This document shows, piece by piece, positions 16,868 through 25,248 of a stretch of DNA of 64,000 nucleotides; the first letter of the stretch is position 1, and each line of letters opens with the position of its first letter. Position numbers and translations under genes: made by a program. The notes below the pieces were generated by a model, which had not been told where the DNA came from, ran no database searches, and saw only the letters and a program-made list of their open reading frames with translations. The stretch covers positions 1-64,000 of the forward strand of contig CAYZTA010000026.1 of assembly GCA_964481145.1 (NCBI GenBank). Direction: 5' to 3'. This DNA comes from Sandaracinus sp964481145. GTDB lineage: Bacteria; Myxococcota_A; Polyangia; Polyangiales; Sandaracinaceae.

Positions 16868-17656
16868 AGCCAAACTGCTGGTGATGATCCGTGGAACGTT
16901 CTCGAGCTTCAGTACAATGCGGCTGGAGAGATCATCGGTGGCAACACACTGATCGGAGGTTATCGGATGATCCGTGAGCGGTACACTTACGAGGGAGGTC
17001 GGCTCGCGAAGATCGAATCGTTCCGAGGGGATGTTCAAGGTGCCGAGACGGTCCTTTTTTGGGATGGAGATAGTTATATCGGCGAGGATTATTGGAGTGA
17101 TGGACGCGTGTTGTATGACGATTCCGATCCTGAAGGACGACAACCAATCCACAGGTCGAGAAGGCTCACGTTCGGCGCTTTCGGGGTCGAGTCCATTGAG
17201 CACCAACTCACCTTTGCGAATGGCAACACACACATGAGGATTCTTCCGATTACGTACGTGGAGTCGGGCATGGTTGATCGATGGAACTACCCTTGGGAAG
17301 AAGGAGGATCTGAGCTCTTCTATACTTCAGATCGGATTTCTCGAATCCGCAGTAGGCGCAACTCGACAGTTTCCGAAACCCAGTTCACGTACGACGCGAA
17401 CGGTCGACTCGCATCAGCTGAAGCTGGGACCATGACTTATACCTATTTCTACAATGCTTCCGGGTTGATTTCTCGGATCGAGTCCCAGCAAGAAGGACGA
17501 CCCGACGACACCCTCGAGCTCACTTACGAGATGGGCACGGCACCAAGCATCCAATTCGCTCACGCCTGGTTCGTCACATTACGCGGCGAAGTCACGCCCA
17601 TGGTTAGCTTTACGAGCCACGTCATCCCCATCGATTCTGGGATTAGCTGGCTGTAG
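16676..17656 (+). CDS. YD/RHS-like repeat lipoprotein, tandem copy 1
   Basis: The product has 326 residues. The lipobox LLGC (about Cys17) is followed by a Ser/Asp/Gly linker containing CNLPTCGNY. The body consists of repeated beta segments typical of YD/RHS-type repeats: LQYNAAGEI, YTYEGGRLAKIESF, FTYDANGRLASAEA and YFYNASGLISRIES. Such repeats build beta-rich, often ligand- or glycan-binding shells, but this one is short and has no toxin tip. GGAGGAG lies upstream of the ATG. It is followed 188 bases later by a paralogue whose first 64 codons are virtually identical. Confidence 0.8.
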   Translation: MRMMKYGIGLAWVLLLGCDQQASIGERGDAAAMTHGSDGSVAGCNLPTCGNYVFPPSPRLVRVVSQTAGDDPWNVLELQYNAAGEIIGGNTLIGGYRMIRERYTYEGGRLAKIESFRGDVQGAETVLFWDGDSYIGEDYWSDGRVLYDDSDPEGRQPIHRSRRLTFGAFGVESIEHQLTFANGNTHMRILPITYVESGMVDRWNYPWEEGGSELFYTSDRISRIRSRRNSTVSETQFTYDANGRLASAEAGTMTYTYFYNASGLISRIESQQEGRPDDTLELTYEMGTAPSIQFAHAWFVTLRGEVTPMVSFTSHVIPIDSGISWL

Positions 17657-17770
17657 AAGGAGCTTGGCCGACGATTGCGGGGCGCGCAGCTGCGACTTGG
17701 CCTCCCTGGAATGACGAGTCCGCGATCATCGATGGGTGTGCGAAAAAAAAGTAAGGGGAAATCGCGAACC

Positions 17771-18036
17771 GCGTGAGCCAACGCACGTTTGACACACAGA
17801 TTTGCGGGTGCCGCTCCAATCATCTTCGGAGGAGAGAAACGACGATGAGAATGATGAAGTATGGGATCGGCCTCGCTTGGGTGCTGCTGCTGGGATGCGA
17901 TCAACAAGCGTCGATTGGTGAGCGGGGCGATGCCGCAGCGATGACGCACGGCTCGGATGGCAGCGTCGCCGGCTGCAATCTTCCGACGTGCGGAAACTAC
18001 GTATTCCCTCCAAGCCCGCGCCTCGTCCGCGTGGTG
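17771..18036 (+). repeat. 266-bp 5' block shared by tandem lipoprotein genes, copy 2
   Basis: Second copy of the block at 16602-16867, offset by 1169 bases, with one substitution. It spans the presumed promoter-proximal region, ribosome binding site, signal peptide and linker. The homogeneity against much weaker similarity downstream points to recent gene conversion or recombination. Confidence 0.9.
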
Positions 18037-18837
18037 GAGCGAAGCGCTGATGGCAGTTCGAAGAACTTACTCGATCTTCGATACAACTCGGCCGGGGAAA
18101 TCGTTAATCAAACGAGTGGAAGTGTGGTCATGCAGTACACTTATGAGGGAGGGCGAGTCACGAAGATCGAGAGTTTTCGAGATGGTGTTCTGGGTTCTGA
18201 AGTGACTCTCTCTTGGCAAGGAGATCGTTATCTCGGCTCCGAAGGTTGGTTTGATTTTCGTGTATGGTCCGATACTGCAGAGGGTGGATCGTTCCACAGC
18301 TCGGAAACGCGCACCTACGGTCCTTTAGGAGTCGAATCCATCGAGGGTCAGTCGACTGATTCCAACGGAAACACTTCCACGTCGCTTCGTTCGATCATGT
18401 ACGCAGAGACAGGTATGATCGACCGTTGGAGCTCCGATCTAAACAGCACCGCGATCATGAGTGCAGGAACGGAGCTTTTCTATGCTTCGGGCCGCATTTC
18501 CCGAGCTCTTCGCATGACACGATATTCTTCGCCAGAACGCGAAGTGATCTTCGAAACCCAGTTCACGTACGACGAGAACGGTCGCCTCGCATCTGCTGAG
18601 GCCGATACGACGACCTACACCTATTTCTATAACGCATCCGGATTCATCTCCCGCATCGAATCTGAGCGAGATGGGCAACGGGGCGTGACCCTCGAGCTCA
18701 CCTACGAGACGGGTACGACCCCGAGTATTCAGTTTCATCATGCTGGTTTCGTCACCGTGCGCGGTGAGGTCACGCCCATGGTCAGCTTTACGGGCTACAG
18801 CTTCCCCTTCAATCCTCTTGATAATTGGCTGTTTTAG
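17845..18837 (+). CDS. YD/RHS-like repeat lipoprotein, tandem copy 2
   Basis: The product has 330 residues, with the same lipobox, linker and ribosome binding site as the gene at 16676 and a diverged set of YD-like repeats (LRYNSAGEI, YTYEGGRVTKIESF, FTYDENGRLASAEA, YFYNASGFISRIES), ending in a similar RGEVTPMVSFTG segment. The two bodies are clearly homologous but differ throughout, including indels, while the first 64 codons are nearly identical. The pair could be a surface-antigen-type duplication with a conserved export module. No partner gene is evident; function unknown. Confidence 0.8.
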   Translation: MRMMKYGIGLAWVLLLGCDQQASIGERGDAAAMTHGSDGSVAGCNLPTCGNYVFPPSPRLVRVVERSADGSSKNLLDLRYNSAGEIVNQTSGSVVMQYTYEGGRVTKIESFRDGVLGSEVTLSWQGDRYLGSEGWFDFRVWSDTAEGGSFHSSETRTYGPLGVESIEGQSTDSNGNTSTSLRSIMYAETGMIDRWSSDLNSTAIMSAGTELFYASGRISRALRMTRYSSPEREVIFETQFTYDENGRLASAEADTTTYTYFYNASGFISRIESERDGQRGVTLELTYETGTTPSIQFHHAGFVTVRGEVTPMVSFTGYSFPFNPLDNWLF

Positions 18838-18888
18838 CGCTTGGTGGAATCGTACACGACTTGGTTCATCGGGTTCACCGTCGGGAGC

Positions 18889-19767
18889 TCAGCGCTGCGT
18901 CGCCGTGGCGAGCAACGCGTCGCTCGCCTCGAGCCCTTCGGGCTCGAGCGCCCGCGCCAGCATGGCCTCGTGATCCGCGCCTGGGAGCACCACGACGCGC
19001 GCACGTGAGAGGCCTTGGACAATGCGGCGGGCATCGCTCTCGGGCGCGCGCCGATCCGCGCCTCCAGCGATGACGAGTATCGGCAAGTCCCGCGGCAACC
19101 GCTCGACCGCACGCACCGGCGCGATGCGGTCGAGCTCGGGCAACGCCACGCGCGCACCGACGAGCAGCGCGCCGTACGCCAGCGCGTCGAGCCCAGGCGG
19201 CAAGTAGCGCTCGGTGCGGCGCGCGACCGCGTCCCGCAGGTCGGCGTAAGGCGCGACCAATACGACGCCCTTCACGCGCACACCGAGCTCGGCGGTCGCG
19301 AACACCGCCGCTGCGGCGCCGAGCGATTCGCCGAAGAGGACGATGGGACGCGACGGATCCTCGTGCTCGAGATGCTCCACCGCGGCGATCACGTCGTGAC
19401 GCGCGCTCCAGCCGATGTCGTTGGTGTCGCCTTCCGAGTCGCCGTGGGCCCTGGCGGTGATCGGGAGGACGGTGTGGCCGCGCGACGCGAGGACCCGTGC
19501 GGCGCCGAGCAGTTGAGTCCGCGAGCCGCCGTTGCCGTGCACCATGACGATCCCCGCGAGCCCCGGCGATCCGTCGAGCTCCCAGGCGCCGATCGCGAGT
19601 CCGTCGGATGTGTGCAGCCGCAGCGCTCGCGCACCTTCGGGCGCAGGCTCCGCGAACGCTGGGCTCGCGCGCCGTGTCAGCACCGCAGCCGCCACCACGC
19701 CGCTCGCCACCCACGCGACGGTCAGCAGCGCGAGCACTACGGTGAGCCAGACGAGCTTCCTTCGCAT
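18889..19767 (-). CDS. membrane-anchored alpha/beta hydrolase
   Basis: The product has 292 residues. One N-terminal membrane helix (7-30) anchors a periplasmic alpha/beta hydrolase domain: oxyanion region MVHGNGGSRTQL (76 onward), RAHGDSEG, nucleophile elbow GESLGA (Ser148), GGADRRAPESDA (acid) and GADHEAM (His near the C terminus). The set matches the serine aminopeptidase/BAAT-like hydrolases. The substrate cannot be deduced. The ATG at 19767 starts the membrane helix; the frame stays open further upstream without coding character. Confidence 0.8.
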   Translation of the reverse strand: MRRKLVWLTVVLALLTVAWVASGVVAAAVLTRRASPAFAEPAPEGARALRLHTSDGLAIGAWELDGSPGLAGIVMVHGNGGSRTQLLGAARVLASRGHTVLPITARAHGDSEGDTNDIGWSARHDVIAAVEHLEHEDPSRPIVLFGESLGAAAAVFATAELGVRVKGVVLVAPYADLRDAVARRTERYLPPGLDALAYGALLVGARVALPELDRIAPVRAVERLPRDLPILVIAGGADRRAPESDARRIVQGLSRARVVVLPGADHEAMLARALEPEGLEASDALLATATQR

Positions 19768-19871
19768 CGTCGTGATCTGCCGCTCGCCGGTCGCGCCGTC
19801 GACCTTCACCTTGTGAGCGGTCGCCCTCGCCGGGTGAGCCGTCGGCCAGAACACCCCATCTCCATCGGCTC

Positions 19872-20060
19872 TCAAAGAAGAATCCGCACCTTGCCTTCGC
19901 GGACGAGCACGAGCTTGCCGGCGTCGTCGAGCTCTCCGGGGAGGTCTTCGATGACGAAATCAGGCGTCTCGAGCGCATATCGCGCGGGCTCCGCCGCGTG
20001 CTCGGGCAAGCGCAGCTCTGCGCCGTAGCACGACACGATGAATTGCCCTTCGTGCAGGCG
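19872..20060 (-). pseudogene. C-terminal gene fragment, unrecognised
   Basis: Sixty-two minus-strand sense codons read QFIVSCYGAELRLPEHAAE, RYALETPDFVIEDLPGELD and KLVLVREGKVRILL before a stop, a clearly protein-like composition. Upstream the frame is closed by a stop at 20061-20063 and there is no credible start, and about 210 bases further on the minisatellite begins. It looks like the 3' end of a gene truncated by rearrangement near the repeat array. Family unknown. Confidence 0.4.
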
Positions 20061-20272
20061 TCATCGATAGACGAGACTTGGACGAGCGCCCGCGCGGTGC
20101 TTCGGAGTGAGCGAAGCGAGAGCGAGGATCGCGTCCACGCGCTTCATGAAGCCCCTGCCTATCATCTGCCCGGACGAGGAGCATGCGTTTGTGCTCCTTG
20201 CGCGCCGCAAGACCGTGTGTACGAGGCGCATGCATCCGGTGCATTCGATTTTGCTGCGAATCGTTGGTGGGG

Positions 20273-20602
20273 TACCGACCGGAGGTTGGAGGAGCACCGA
20301 CCGGAGGTTGGAGGAGCACCGACCAGGCATTTTCGATCGGCGACTGGAGGTTGGAGGAGCACCTACCGGGCTTTTTCGTGGACCTACCGGAGGTTGGAGG
20401 AGCACCTACCGGGCCTTTTCGTGGACCTACCGGATGTTGGAGGAGCANNNNNNNNNNNNNNNNNNNNNNNNNNNNNNNNNNNNNNNNNNNNNNNNNNNNN
20501 NNNNNNNNNNNNNNNNNNNNNNNNNNNNNNNNNNNNNNNNNNNNNNNGTTGGAGGAGCACCTACCGGGCCTTTTCGTGGACCTACCGGATGTTGGAGGAG
20601 CA
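20273..20602 (+). repeat. 43-bp minisatellite with core TTGGAGGAGCA
   Basis: The core TTGGAGGAGCA is visible seven times, spaced mostly by 43 bases, in units such as ACCGGAGGTTGGAGGAGCAC followed by CTACCGGGCCTTTTCGTGG. The first two units are shorter (about 22 bases). Sequence immediately left and right of the N run is the same unit, so the true array is probably longer than shown. It is open in several frames but does not resemble a protein. Confidence 0.9.
20448..20547. other. assembly gap (100 N)
   Basis: Exactly 100 N, the conventional placeholder for a gap of unknown length, inside the 43-bp tandem array. The real number of units is unknown, and the two flanks need not be adjacent. Confidence 0.97.
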
Positions 20603-20669
20603 TCTCCCATAGGGTTGATATGGCTGATTCGAGACGTCAGACTCGCCGTTCCAACCATGGGAGGGGAGC

Positions 20670-21398
20670 ATGTCGGACATGCAATTGGTGACGAAGGGGA
20701 GATCCGAGCCAATCAAAGGACTTCTGCAACAGGCGCGTGTGCATCTCGAGCTCGCGACGATGCACGCGACTCCATTGGCAGAGAATGGCTGGTCGGCAGA
20801 GGACACCAACGCGCTGCGAGCGACGCTCACGAAGCTCGACACGGATGCCGCGGCGAGAGCCGATGCGTTCGAGGCCTCGAACAGTCATCGCAACGCCGAA
20901 CAAGTGGCGATCGACCAAGTCAAAGCATTCATTCGCAGGCTTCGGAATGCGCTACCGCGCGCGTTGCGCGAATCTCCGGAAGCAGGAATCACGGAGGGCG
21001 CCTTTCGAGCGGGCGAAACGTTGCGTCGCTCCACGCCAAAGCTCTCGAAATATCTCCTCACGATTCGTCCAAGTGTCGTCCGCCTCGACGCAGCGCTCGC
21101 GCCCCATTTCAATGGCGTCCTGCCTTCGACGATCCTCGATCCCCTCAAGGCCGCGCTCGATAGCGCGGATGCGCGACAAGAAAATGCGCTCGCTGCATTG
21201 CCCGCCGAAACGCAGAACGTTTACGAGTCGAAGGGGCGTCTCCTTCAGATGATCGAAGACCTGAATCGCGCCGGAAAGAACGCTTTCGACGGCAACGCGA
21301 CGATGGCTGCGATGTTCAATAAGGACATCCTCTTGCGCGCGCGAACGGCGGGGAGGAAGTCGAGGACGGATGTCGAGCCTGTGCCCGCCGCTACGTGA
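20670..21398 (+). CDS. helical protein, unknown function
   Basis: The product has 242 residues, predicted almost entirely helical (KGLLQQARVHLELATMHA, ALRATLTKLDTDAAARADAF, LKAALDSADARQENALAALPAE), with no signal peptide or membrane helix. Heptad-like spacing of Leu/Ala suggests a bundle or coiled coil. No catalytic motif is visible and no family is recognised. A purine-rich GGGAGGGGAG lies just upstream of the ATG. The gene starts 67 bases after the minisatellite and ends 48 bases before a perfect palindrome that could terminate it. Confidence 0.65.
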   Translation: MSDMQLVTKGRSEPIKGLLQQARVHLELATMHATPLAENGWSAEDTNALRATLTKLDTDAAARADAFEASNSHRNAEQVAIDQVKAFIRRLRNALPRALRESPEAGITEGAFRAGETLRRSTPKLSKYLLTIRPSVVRLDAALAPHFNGVLPSTILDPLKAALDSADARQENALAALPAETQNVYESKGRLLQMIEDLNRAGKNAFDGNATMAAMFNKDILLRARTAGRKSRTDVEPVPAAT

Positions 21399-21446
21399 TC
21401 CAGGGGGGCTTCAGGGCCCATATCCGCATCTGCATCGGCATCTATG

Positions 21447-21482
21447 AAAACACGGCGCGAGTCATGACTCGCGCCGTGTTTT
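21447..21482. terminator. 36-bp perfect palindrome, bidirectional terminator candidate
   Basis: AAAACACGGCGCGAGTCA is followed immediately by its exact reverse complement. The GC-rich stem is bounded by AAAA on the left and TTTT on the right, so it fits a rho-independent terminator in both directions, serving the plus-strand gene ending at 21398 and the minus-strand gene ending at 21588. Short GCATCTGCATCGGC-type repeats flank it on both sides (21425-21444, 21489-21525). Confidence 0.8.
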
Positions 21483-21587
21483 CGTTCACGGCATCTGCAT
21501 CGGCCGCCGCGTCTGCATCGGCACCGAAGTCGGTACGCAGCGAAGGAAGCTTGCACAGCTTTTCGTTTCGTCGTGCTCCGAAGCGTG

Positions 21588-21824
21588 TCATTGAGCGCCA
21601 GCGTCTGTCTCGTAGCGAGACTCCCACGCGGCTTCGATGTGTGAGGTGAGGCGTTCTGTGGCTTGGACGGCCTCGTCACCGAGTTCCTGCGCGGGCTCGG
21701 TCGCGAGGATGCGCATCGTGTGCTCGAAGACGGTTCGGCGCCCAAGCGGGACGAAAAAGAACGCGTAGGCAAGCACCGCGAAGCCGACGAGAGACAAAGA
21801 CGCACGGATGAGAAACCGAATCAC
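21588..21824 (-). CDS. small single-TM protein
   Basis: The product has 78 residues. Residues 1-30 form a hydrophobic N-terminal helix (FLIRASLSLVGFAVLAYAFFFVPLG); the rest is a soluble acidic helix (RILATEPAQELGDEAVQATERL). It starts at a GTG (21824). Probably anchored in the inner membrane with a short exposed helix. No family is recognised. It is divergent from the desaturase gene at 21928, and the 103 bases between them would hold both promoters. Confidence 0.6.
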   Translation of the reverse strand: MIRFLIRASLSLVGFAVLAYAFFFVPLGRRTVFEHTMRILATEPAQELGDEAVQATERLTSHIEAAWESRYETDAGAQ

Positions 21825-21927
21825 TCGGATTTCTTATCAGTTCTGTGAGGATTGCACGAACTTTCGGGCTGAGAACGAGTGAAGCGGATTTGCTCCTGGG
21901 CTTTGATTCCGCCATCCTCCGCACGAC

Positions 21928-22998
21928 ATGGCCGTCCGCGAGCTCAATCTCACCGACCCGACCTTCACCCCCAAACCGAACCACAGTGCGATCGAGCGCT
22001 TGGCGCTGCGGTTCATTCGCGATGAGCGGGATCTACCATTCGTCTGGCTATCGCTTCAGATGACGTTCGTTCTCATCCCGCTGGCGGGGTTGCTCTTCGT
22101 GCCCGGCGTGTTTCGGTGGTGGATGGCACCTCTTTATTGGGCGGTGCTCTTCGGGGTGTTTTTCGACCGTTACATCCTCATGCTTCACAACACGAGCCAT
22201 CGGCCGCTCTTCAAGCGACAGTACGGCTTTGCCAAATTCTACATCCCGTGGATGCTGGGCCCGTTTTGTGGAGAGAGCCCGGAGACCTACTACATTCATC
22301 ACATCACGATGCATCACGCAGAAGGAAACCTTCCCCGTGATCTCTCGTCGACGATGAAGTACCGCCGAGATTCGGTGATCGACTTTGCACGTTATTTCGC
22401 CGATTTCTTCTTCGTCGCGATGTTCAAGCTCGGCCGATATCAGCTCGCCAAAAAGCGCCCTCGGCTCTTCACGTGGATGCTCATCGGCGAGCTCTCGTTC
22501 TACACGCTGGTGCTCGTCGCGATGTCCATCCATCCAGGCGCGGCGCTGACGGTCTTCGTCGTCCCGTTCCTCCTCTGCCGTTTTTTGATGATGTGCGGCA
22601 ACTGGGGACAGCACGCGTTCATCGATCAGAACGATCCTGGAAACAGCTACAAATCATCGATCACGTGCATCAACGTGCGTTACAACCGTCGCGCCTTCAA
22701 TGATGGCTACCATATCTCCCATCACCTCGCGGCCAACCGTCATTGGACCGACCACCCCGGTGAGCTGCTCGAACACCGCGCGAAGTATGCAGCGCAAAAG
22801 GCGATCATTTTCGAGGGGATCGACTTCTTTCAAGTGTGGTTCTTCTTGATGTTCAAGCGCTACGACGTGCTCGCCAAGCACTTCGTCGATCTCGAAGAAG
22901 TGCCGCGCACAGACGAACAGATCATCGAGTTCTTGAAGTCACGAGTCGAGCGTTTCGATGTGACCCGAGAAGACGTTCTTGCCGCGGTTCCTGCCTAA
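21928..22998 (+). CDS. membrane fatty acid desaturase
   Basis: The product has 356 residues. It has the histidine boxes of membrane di-iron desaturases: HNTSH (87-91), HHITMHH (124-130) and HISHH with the following RHW (262-273), separated by hydrophobic membrane pairs (about 40-80 and 185-220). GNWGQHAF (224-231) is a further conserved His-bearing segment. Such enzymes introduce a double bond into acyl chains using O2 and reduced ferredoxin or a cytochrome. It is probably used to adjust membrane fluidity or make specialised lipids. It is monocistronic and convergent with the iminopeptidase gene. Confidence 0.9.
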   Translation: MAVRELNLTDPTFTPKPNHSAIERLALRFIRDERDLPFVWLSLQMTFVLIPLAGLLFVPGVFRWWMAPLYWAVLFGVFFDRYILMLHNTSHRPLFKRQYGFAKFYIPWMLGPFCGESPETYYIHHITMHHAEGNLPRDLSSTMKYRRDSVIDFARYFADFFFVAMFKLGRYQLAKKRPRLFTWMLIGELSFYTLVLVAMSIHPGAALTVFVVPFLLCRFLMMCGNWGQHAFIDQNDPGNSYKSSITCINVRYNRRAFNDGYHISHHLAANRHWTDHPGELLEHRAKYAAQKAIIFEGIDFFQVWFFLMFKRYDVLAKHFVDLEEVPRTDEQIIEFLKSRVERFDVTREDVLAAVPA

Positions 22999-23009
22999 AT
23001 TCACGAACG

Positions 23010-23969
23010 TCATCCGCGGGATGCGAAGCGGTCGGTGGCGCTGATGAGCTCGTGCAAGATGCCGGGCTCGTAGGATGAATGTCCGGCGTCGTCGACGATT
23101 CGGAGATCGGCCTCGGGCCATCTCCGATGCAATGCCCAGGCGCTCGTCATCGGACATACGACGTCGTATCGGCCTTGAACGATGATCGCCGGAATCTCCC
23201 GGATCTTGCCCACGTCGTCGAGGAGTTGATCTTCGTGGCTCAGAAATCCCCGATTCACGAAGTAATGTGATTCGATTCGCGCGAACGCAAGGCTGAATGC
23301 ATCTCCCCCTGCGCGGCGCACGTGCTCTTCGTGGGACAAAAGAAAGCTCGTCCTCGCTTCCCAAATGCTCCATGCGCGCGCTGCGGCTTGTCGCACGTTC
23401 GTGTCCTCGCTCGTCAGCCGCGTGTGGTACGCAGCCATCAGATCATGGCGCTCGTCCTCTGGGATCGGGGCGACGAAATCCTCGAAGGCATCGGGGAAGA
23501 GCTCACTGGCGCCCTCTTGATAAAACCATAAGAGCTCTTTGCGTCGCAGAAGGAAGATCCCCCGCAGGACGAGCTCGGTGACGCGCGACGGATGTGTCTG
23601 CGCATAGGCGAGCGCCAAGGTGGACCCCCAGCTCCCTCCGAAGACCTGCCACCGTTCGATCCCGAGATGGGTACGTAAGCATTCGATGTCAGAAACCAGA
23701 TGCCACGTCGTGTTGTCCTCGAGGGATGCGTGGGGGGTGCTCTTTCCGCAACCGCGCTGATCGAAGAGGACGATTCGATATCGTTCCGGATCGAAGAAGC
23801 GACGTTGCTTCGGATCGGTCCCTCCTCCTGGTCCGCCATGAAGAAACACGACGGGTTTTCCTTTCGGATTGCCCGATTCTTCGAAATAGATCCGATGGCC
23901 GGAGCCGACCTCCAGCATCCCCTGCGCATAGGGATGAATCTCAGGATAAAAACTGCGTTTCGTGGTCAT
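23010..23969 (-). CDS. pip: proline iminopeptidase
   Basis: The product has 319 residues, the usual length for the monomeric bacterial enzyme. Seen: N-terminal YPEIHPYAQGMLEV and YFEESGNPKGKPVVFLHGGPGGG (44-50), FDQRGCGKSTPH, the nucleophile elbow GGSWGSTLALAYAQTHP (Ser113), an inserted cap (LLRRKELLWFYQEGAS, FPDAFEDFVAPIP) and C-terminal GRYDVVCP (Asp) and DAGHS (His). It removes N-terminal proline from peptides in the cytoplasm. Last gene of the minus-strand run starting at 28927, 48 bases downstream of the FHA/transglutaminase gene, with which it may be co-transcribed. Confidence 0.92.
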   Translation of the reverse strand: MTTKRSFYPEIHPYAQGMLEVGSGHRIYFEESGNPKGKPVVFLHGGPGGGTDPKQRRFFDPERYRIVLFDQRGCGKSTPHASLEDNTTWHLVSDIECLRTHLGIERWQVFGGSWGSTLALAYAQTHPSRVTELVLRGIFLLRRKELLWFYQEGASELFPDAFEDFVAPIPEDERHDLMAAYHTRLTSEDTNVRQAAARAWSIWEARTSFLLSHEEHVRRAGGDAFSLAFARIESHYFVNRGFLSHEDQLLDDVGKIREIPAIIVQGRYDVVCPMTSAWALHRRWPEADLRIVDDAGHSSYEPGILHELISATDRFASRG

Positions 23970-24017
23970 CGCCCGCCAGCCTGACCAATCTCGATGAGGC
24001 TGACAAGCGCATCGCGT

Positions 24018-25205
24018 TCAAGGCTGCGTGGGCGAGAGCGTTTCCGTTTTGCCGTCGGGATAAATCGCGACGGCCCACACCTCACGACCCAATGCGCCTC
24101 CTGGAATCTCAGCGTTCCAATCGAGATTGAGCCACGCGGCGCAGTGTTCGTCGCGTCGGTAGTGGAGATCATTCACACGTGTTCTCGTGCGCTGGCGTCG
24201 ATAATGTGCGCGGAGATTGGTGATGAGGTGCTCCGGCTCGCCAGGAACACAGGCTTCTGCGTACGCGTGTCCCCCTCGTTCACCATCGCTCATGACGATG
24301 CGCGCATCCCCGCCGATGGCCTCGATCATCGAGACGAGGAGAATCGCGAAATCGTCACAGTCTCCGACCATGCCGTTTTGGATCGTCTCGGTCGCCGTCG
24401 CGAAGTATTCGTCTCCGCGAGGATCATTGACGTAGCTCCACCGGTTGCGCACCTCAGTCCAAATCGCTGCGATCTGGCCGATATGAAAGGTGCCAGGATC
24501 TCGCCCTGCCACTTGAGCGGCGAGGTTGCGCGTGATCGGGCTCGCATGGTCGATCGCCGCGACGACACGATCGCGCACCGAAGCACGGATGGCGCTCTCC
24601 TCTGCGCTGCTCGCCACCGGCTCTCGGGCCGCCTCTGCGATCGGTCCCACCGTGACTTCGACGTGCTTTCCGATGCTTCTGACTTGGCCGGCGAACCGCT
24701 CGCGCCCGAAGAACGCGAGCGGCAAGAGGAGAGCCACCAAGAGCAGCATGGACAGGATCGTTCGATGCTTCGTTTTTGGACGCGGGTCCGAAGGGGCGCC
24801 CATTTCCAAGACGGCGCCGCATGAGCCGCATTGAATCTCTGCGCGTTTGATCGCGCGTGGGAGAAAGCCTCGTTTTCCGCAACGTCCGCAGAGATAGAGC
24901 CGACCGATCAACGTCGTGTGGACCGTATCGTTGCGCGCTCCTCGCAAAAACGGGGTCAGTTGTGGGTCCGACCATGGCAACGATACCCCGCCCAGAATGA
25001 TCTCCTCACCGATCCGAACGCGGGTGCTCGTGACACGTTGACCTGAAACCCATGTGCCATTGGCGCTGCCGAGATCTTCGAGGAGGATGACTGAGCCATC
25101 CCAGCGCATCCGCAAATGGCGCGCGGACACCGTGGGTTCATCCAGGCAGACATCGCAATCGGGGGCACGCCCGACGACGACCATCATGGAAGTGGACCGC
25201 GACAC
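24018..25205 (-). CDS. FHA, zinc-ribbon, TM and transglutaminase-like fusion
   Basis: The product has 395 residues. An FHA domain (about 8-85) has GRAPDCDVCLDEPTVSARH and LEDLGSANGTWV, the phosphothreonine-binding loops. A four-Cys zinc ribbon (CGRC 106-109, CGSC 126-129) follows, then one membrane helix (150-166). The external part ends in a transglutaminase-like domain with Cys283 in GDCDDFAILL, His313 in GGHAYAEA and Asp362 in LDWNAE as a plausible triad. This suggests a cytoplasmic phosphopeptide reader coupled to a periplasmic protease or crosslinker. It lies 43 bases after the GT2 gene. GTG 25205 is the start used; the ATG pair at about 25187 is an alternative. Confidence 0.8.
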   Translation of the reverse strand: MSRSTSMMVVVGRAPDCDVCLDEPTVSARHLRMRWDGSVILLEDLGSANGTWVSGQRVTSTRVRIGEEIILGGVSLPWSDPQLTPFLRGARNDTVHTTLIGRLYLCGRCGKRGFLPRAIKRAEIQCGSCGAVLEMGAPSDPRPKTKHRTILSMLLLVALLLPLAFFGRERFAGQVRSIGKHVEVTVGPIAEAAREPVASSAEESAIRASVRDRVVAAIDHASPITRNLAAQVAGRDPGTFHIGQIAAIWTEVRNRWSYVNDPRGDEYFATATETIQNGMVGDCDDFAILLVSMIEAIGGDARIVMSDGERGGHAYAEACVPGEPEHLITNLRAHYRRQRTRTRVNDLHYRRDEHCAAWLNLDWNAEIPGGALGREVWAVAIYPDGKTETLSPTQP

Positions 25206-25248
25206 ATCGCCGATCGTGCCATTTTCCGGGCGCTCTCACAGCTCGATT

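Noticed and set aside
16583..17233. A long minus-strand frame opposite the first YD-like lipoprotein
   Set aside because: It is antisense to a gene with signal peptide, ribosome binding site and repeats, and an equivalent frame recurs opposite the second copy only because the DNA is duplicated.
18875..19978. A longer minus-strand frame in another phase over the hydrolase gene
   Set aside because: It is almost pure Arg/Ala/Gly, the typical shadow of a GC-rich gene; the frame with the hydrolase motifs is the real one.
20273..20602. The 43-bp array as a CRISPR
   Set aside because: There are no unique spacers; the whole 43-bp unit is repeated and no cas genes are present.
20105..20691. Long plus- and minus-strand frames through the tandem array
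   Set aside because: They consist of translated 43-bp units with in-frame N runs and low-complexity peptides; no domain or start supports a protein.
20673..20743. Start of the 20670 gene as part of the minisatellite
   Set aside because: The tandem unit ends at 20602, and the gene has its own purine-rich ribosome binding site and coding composition.
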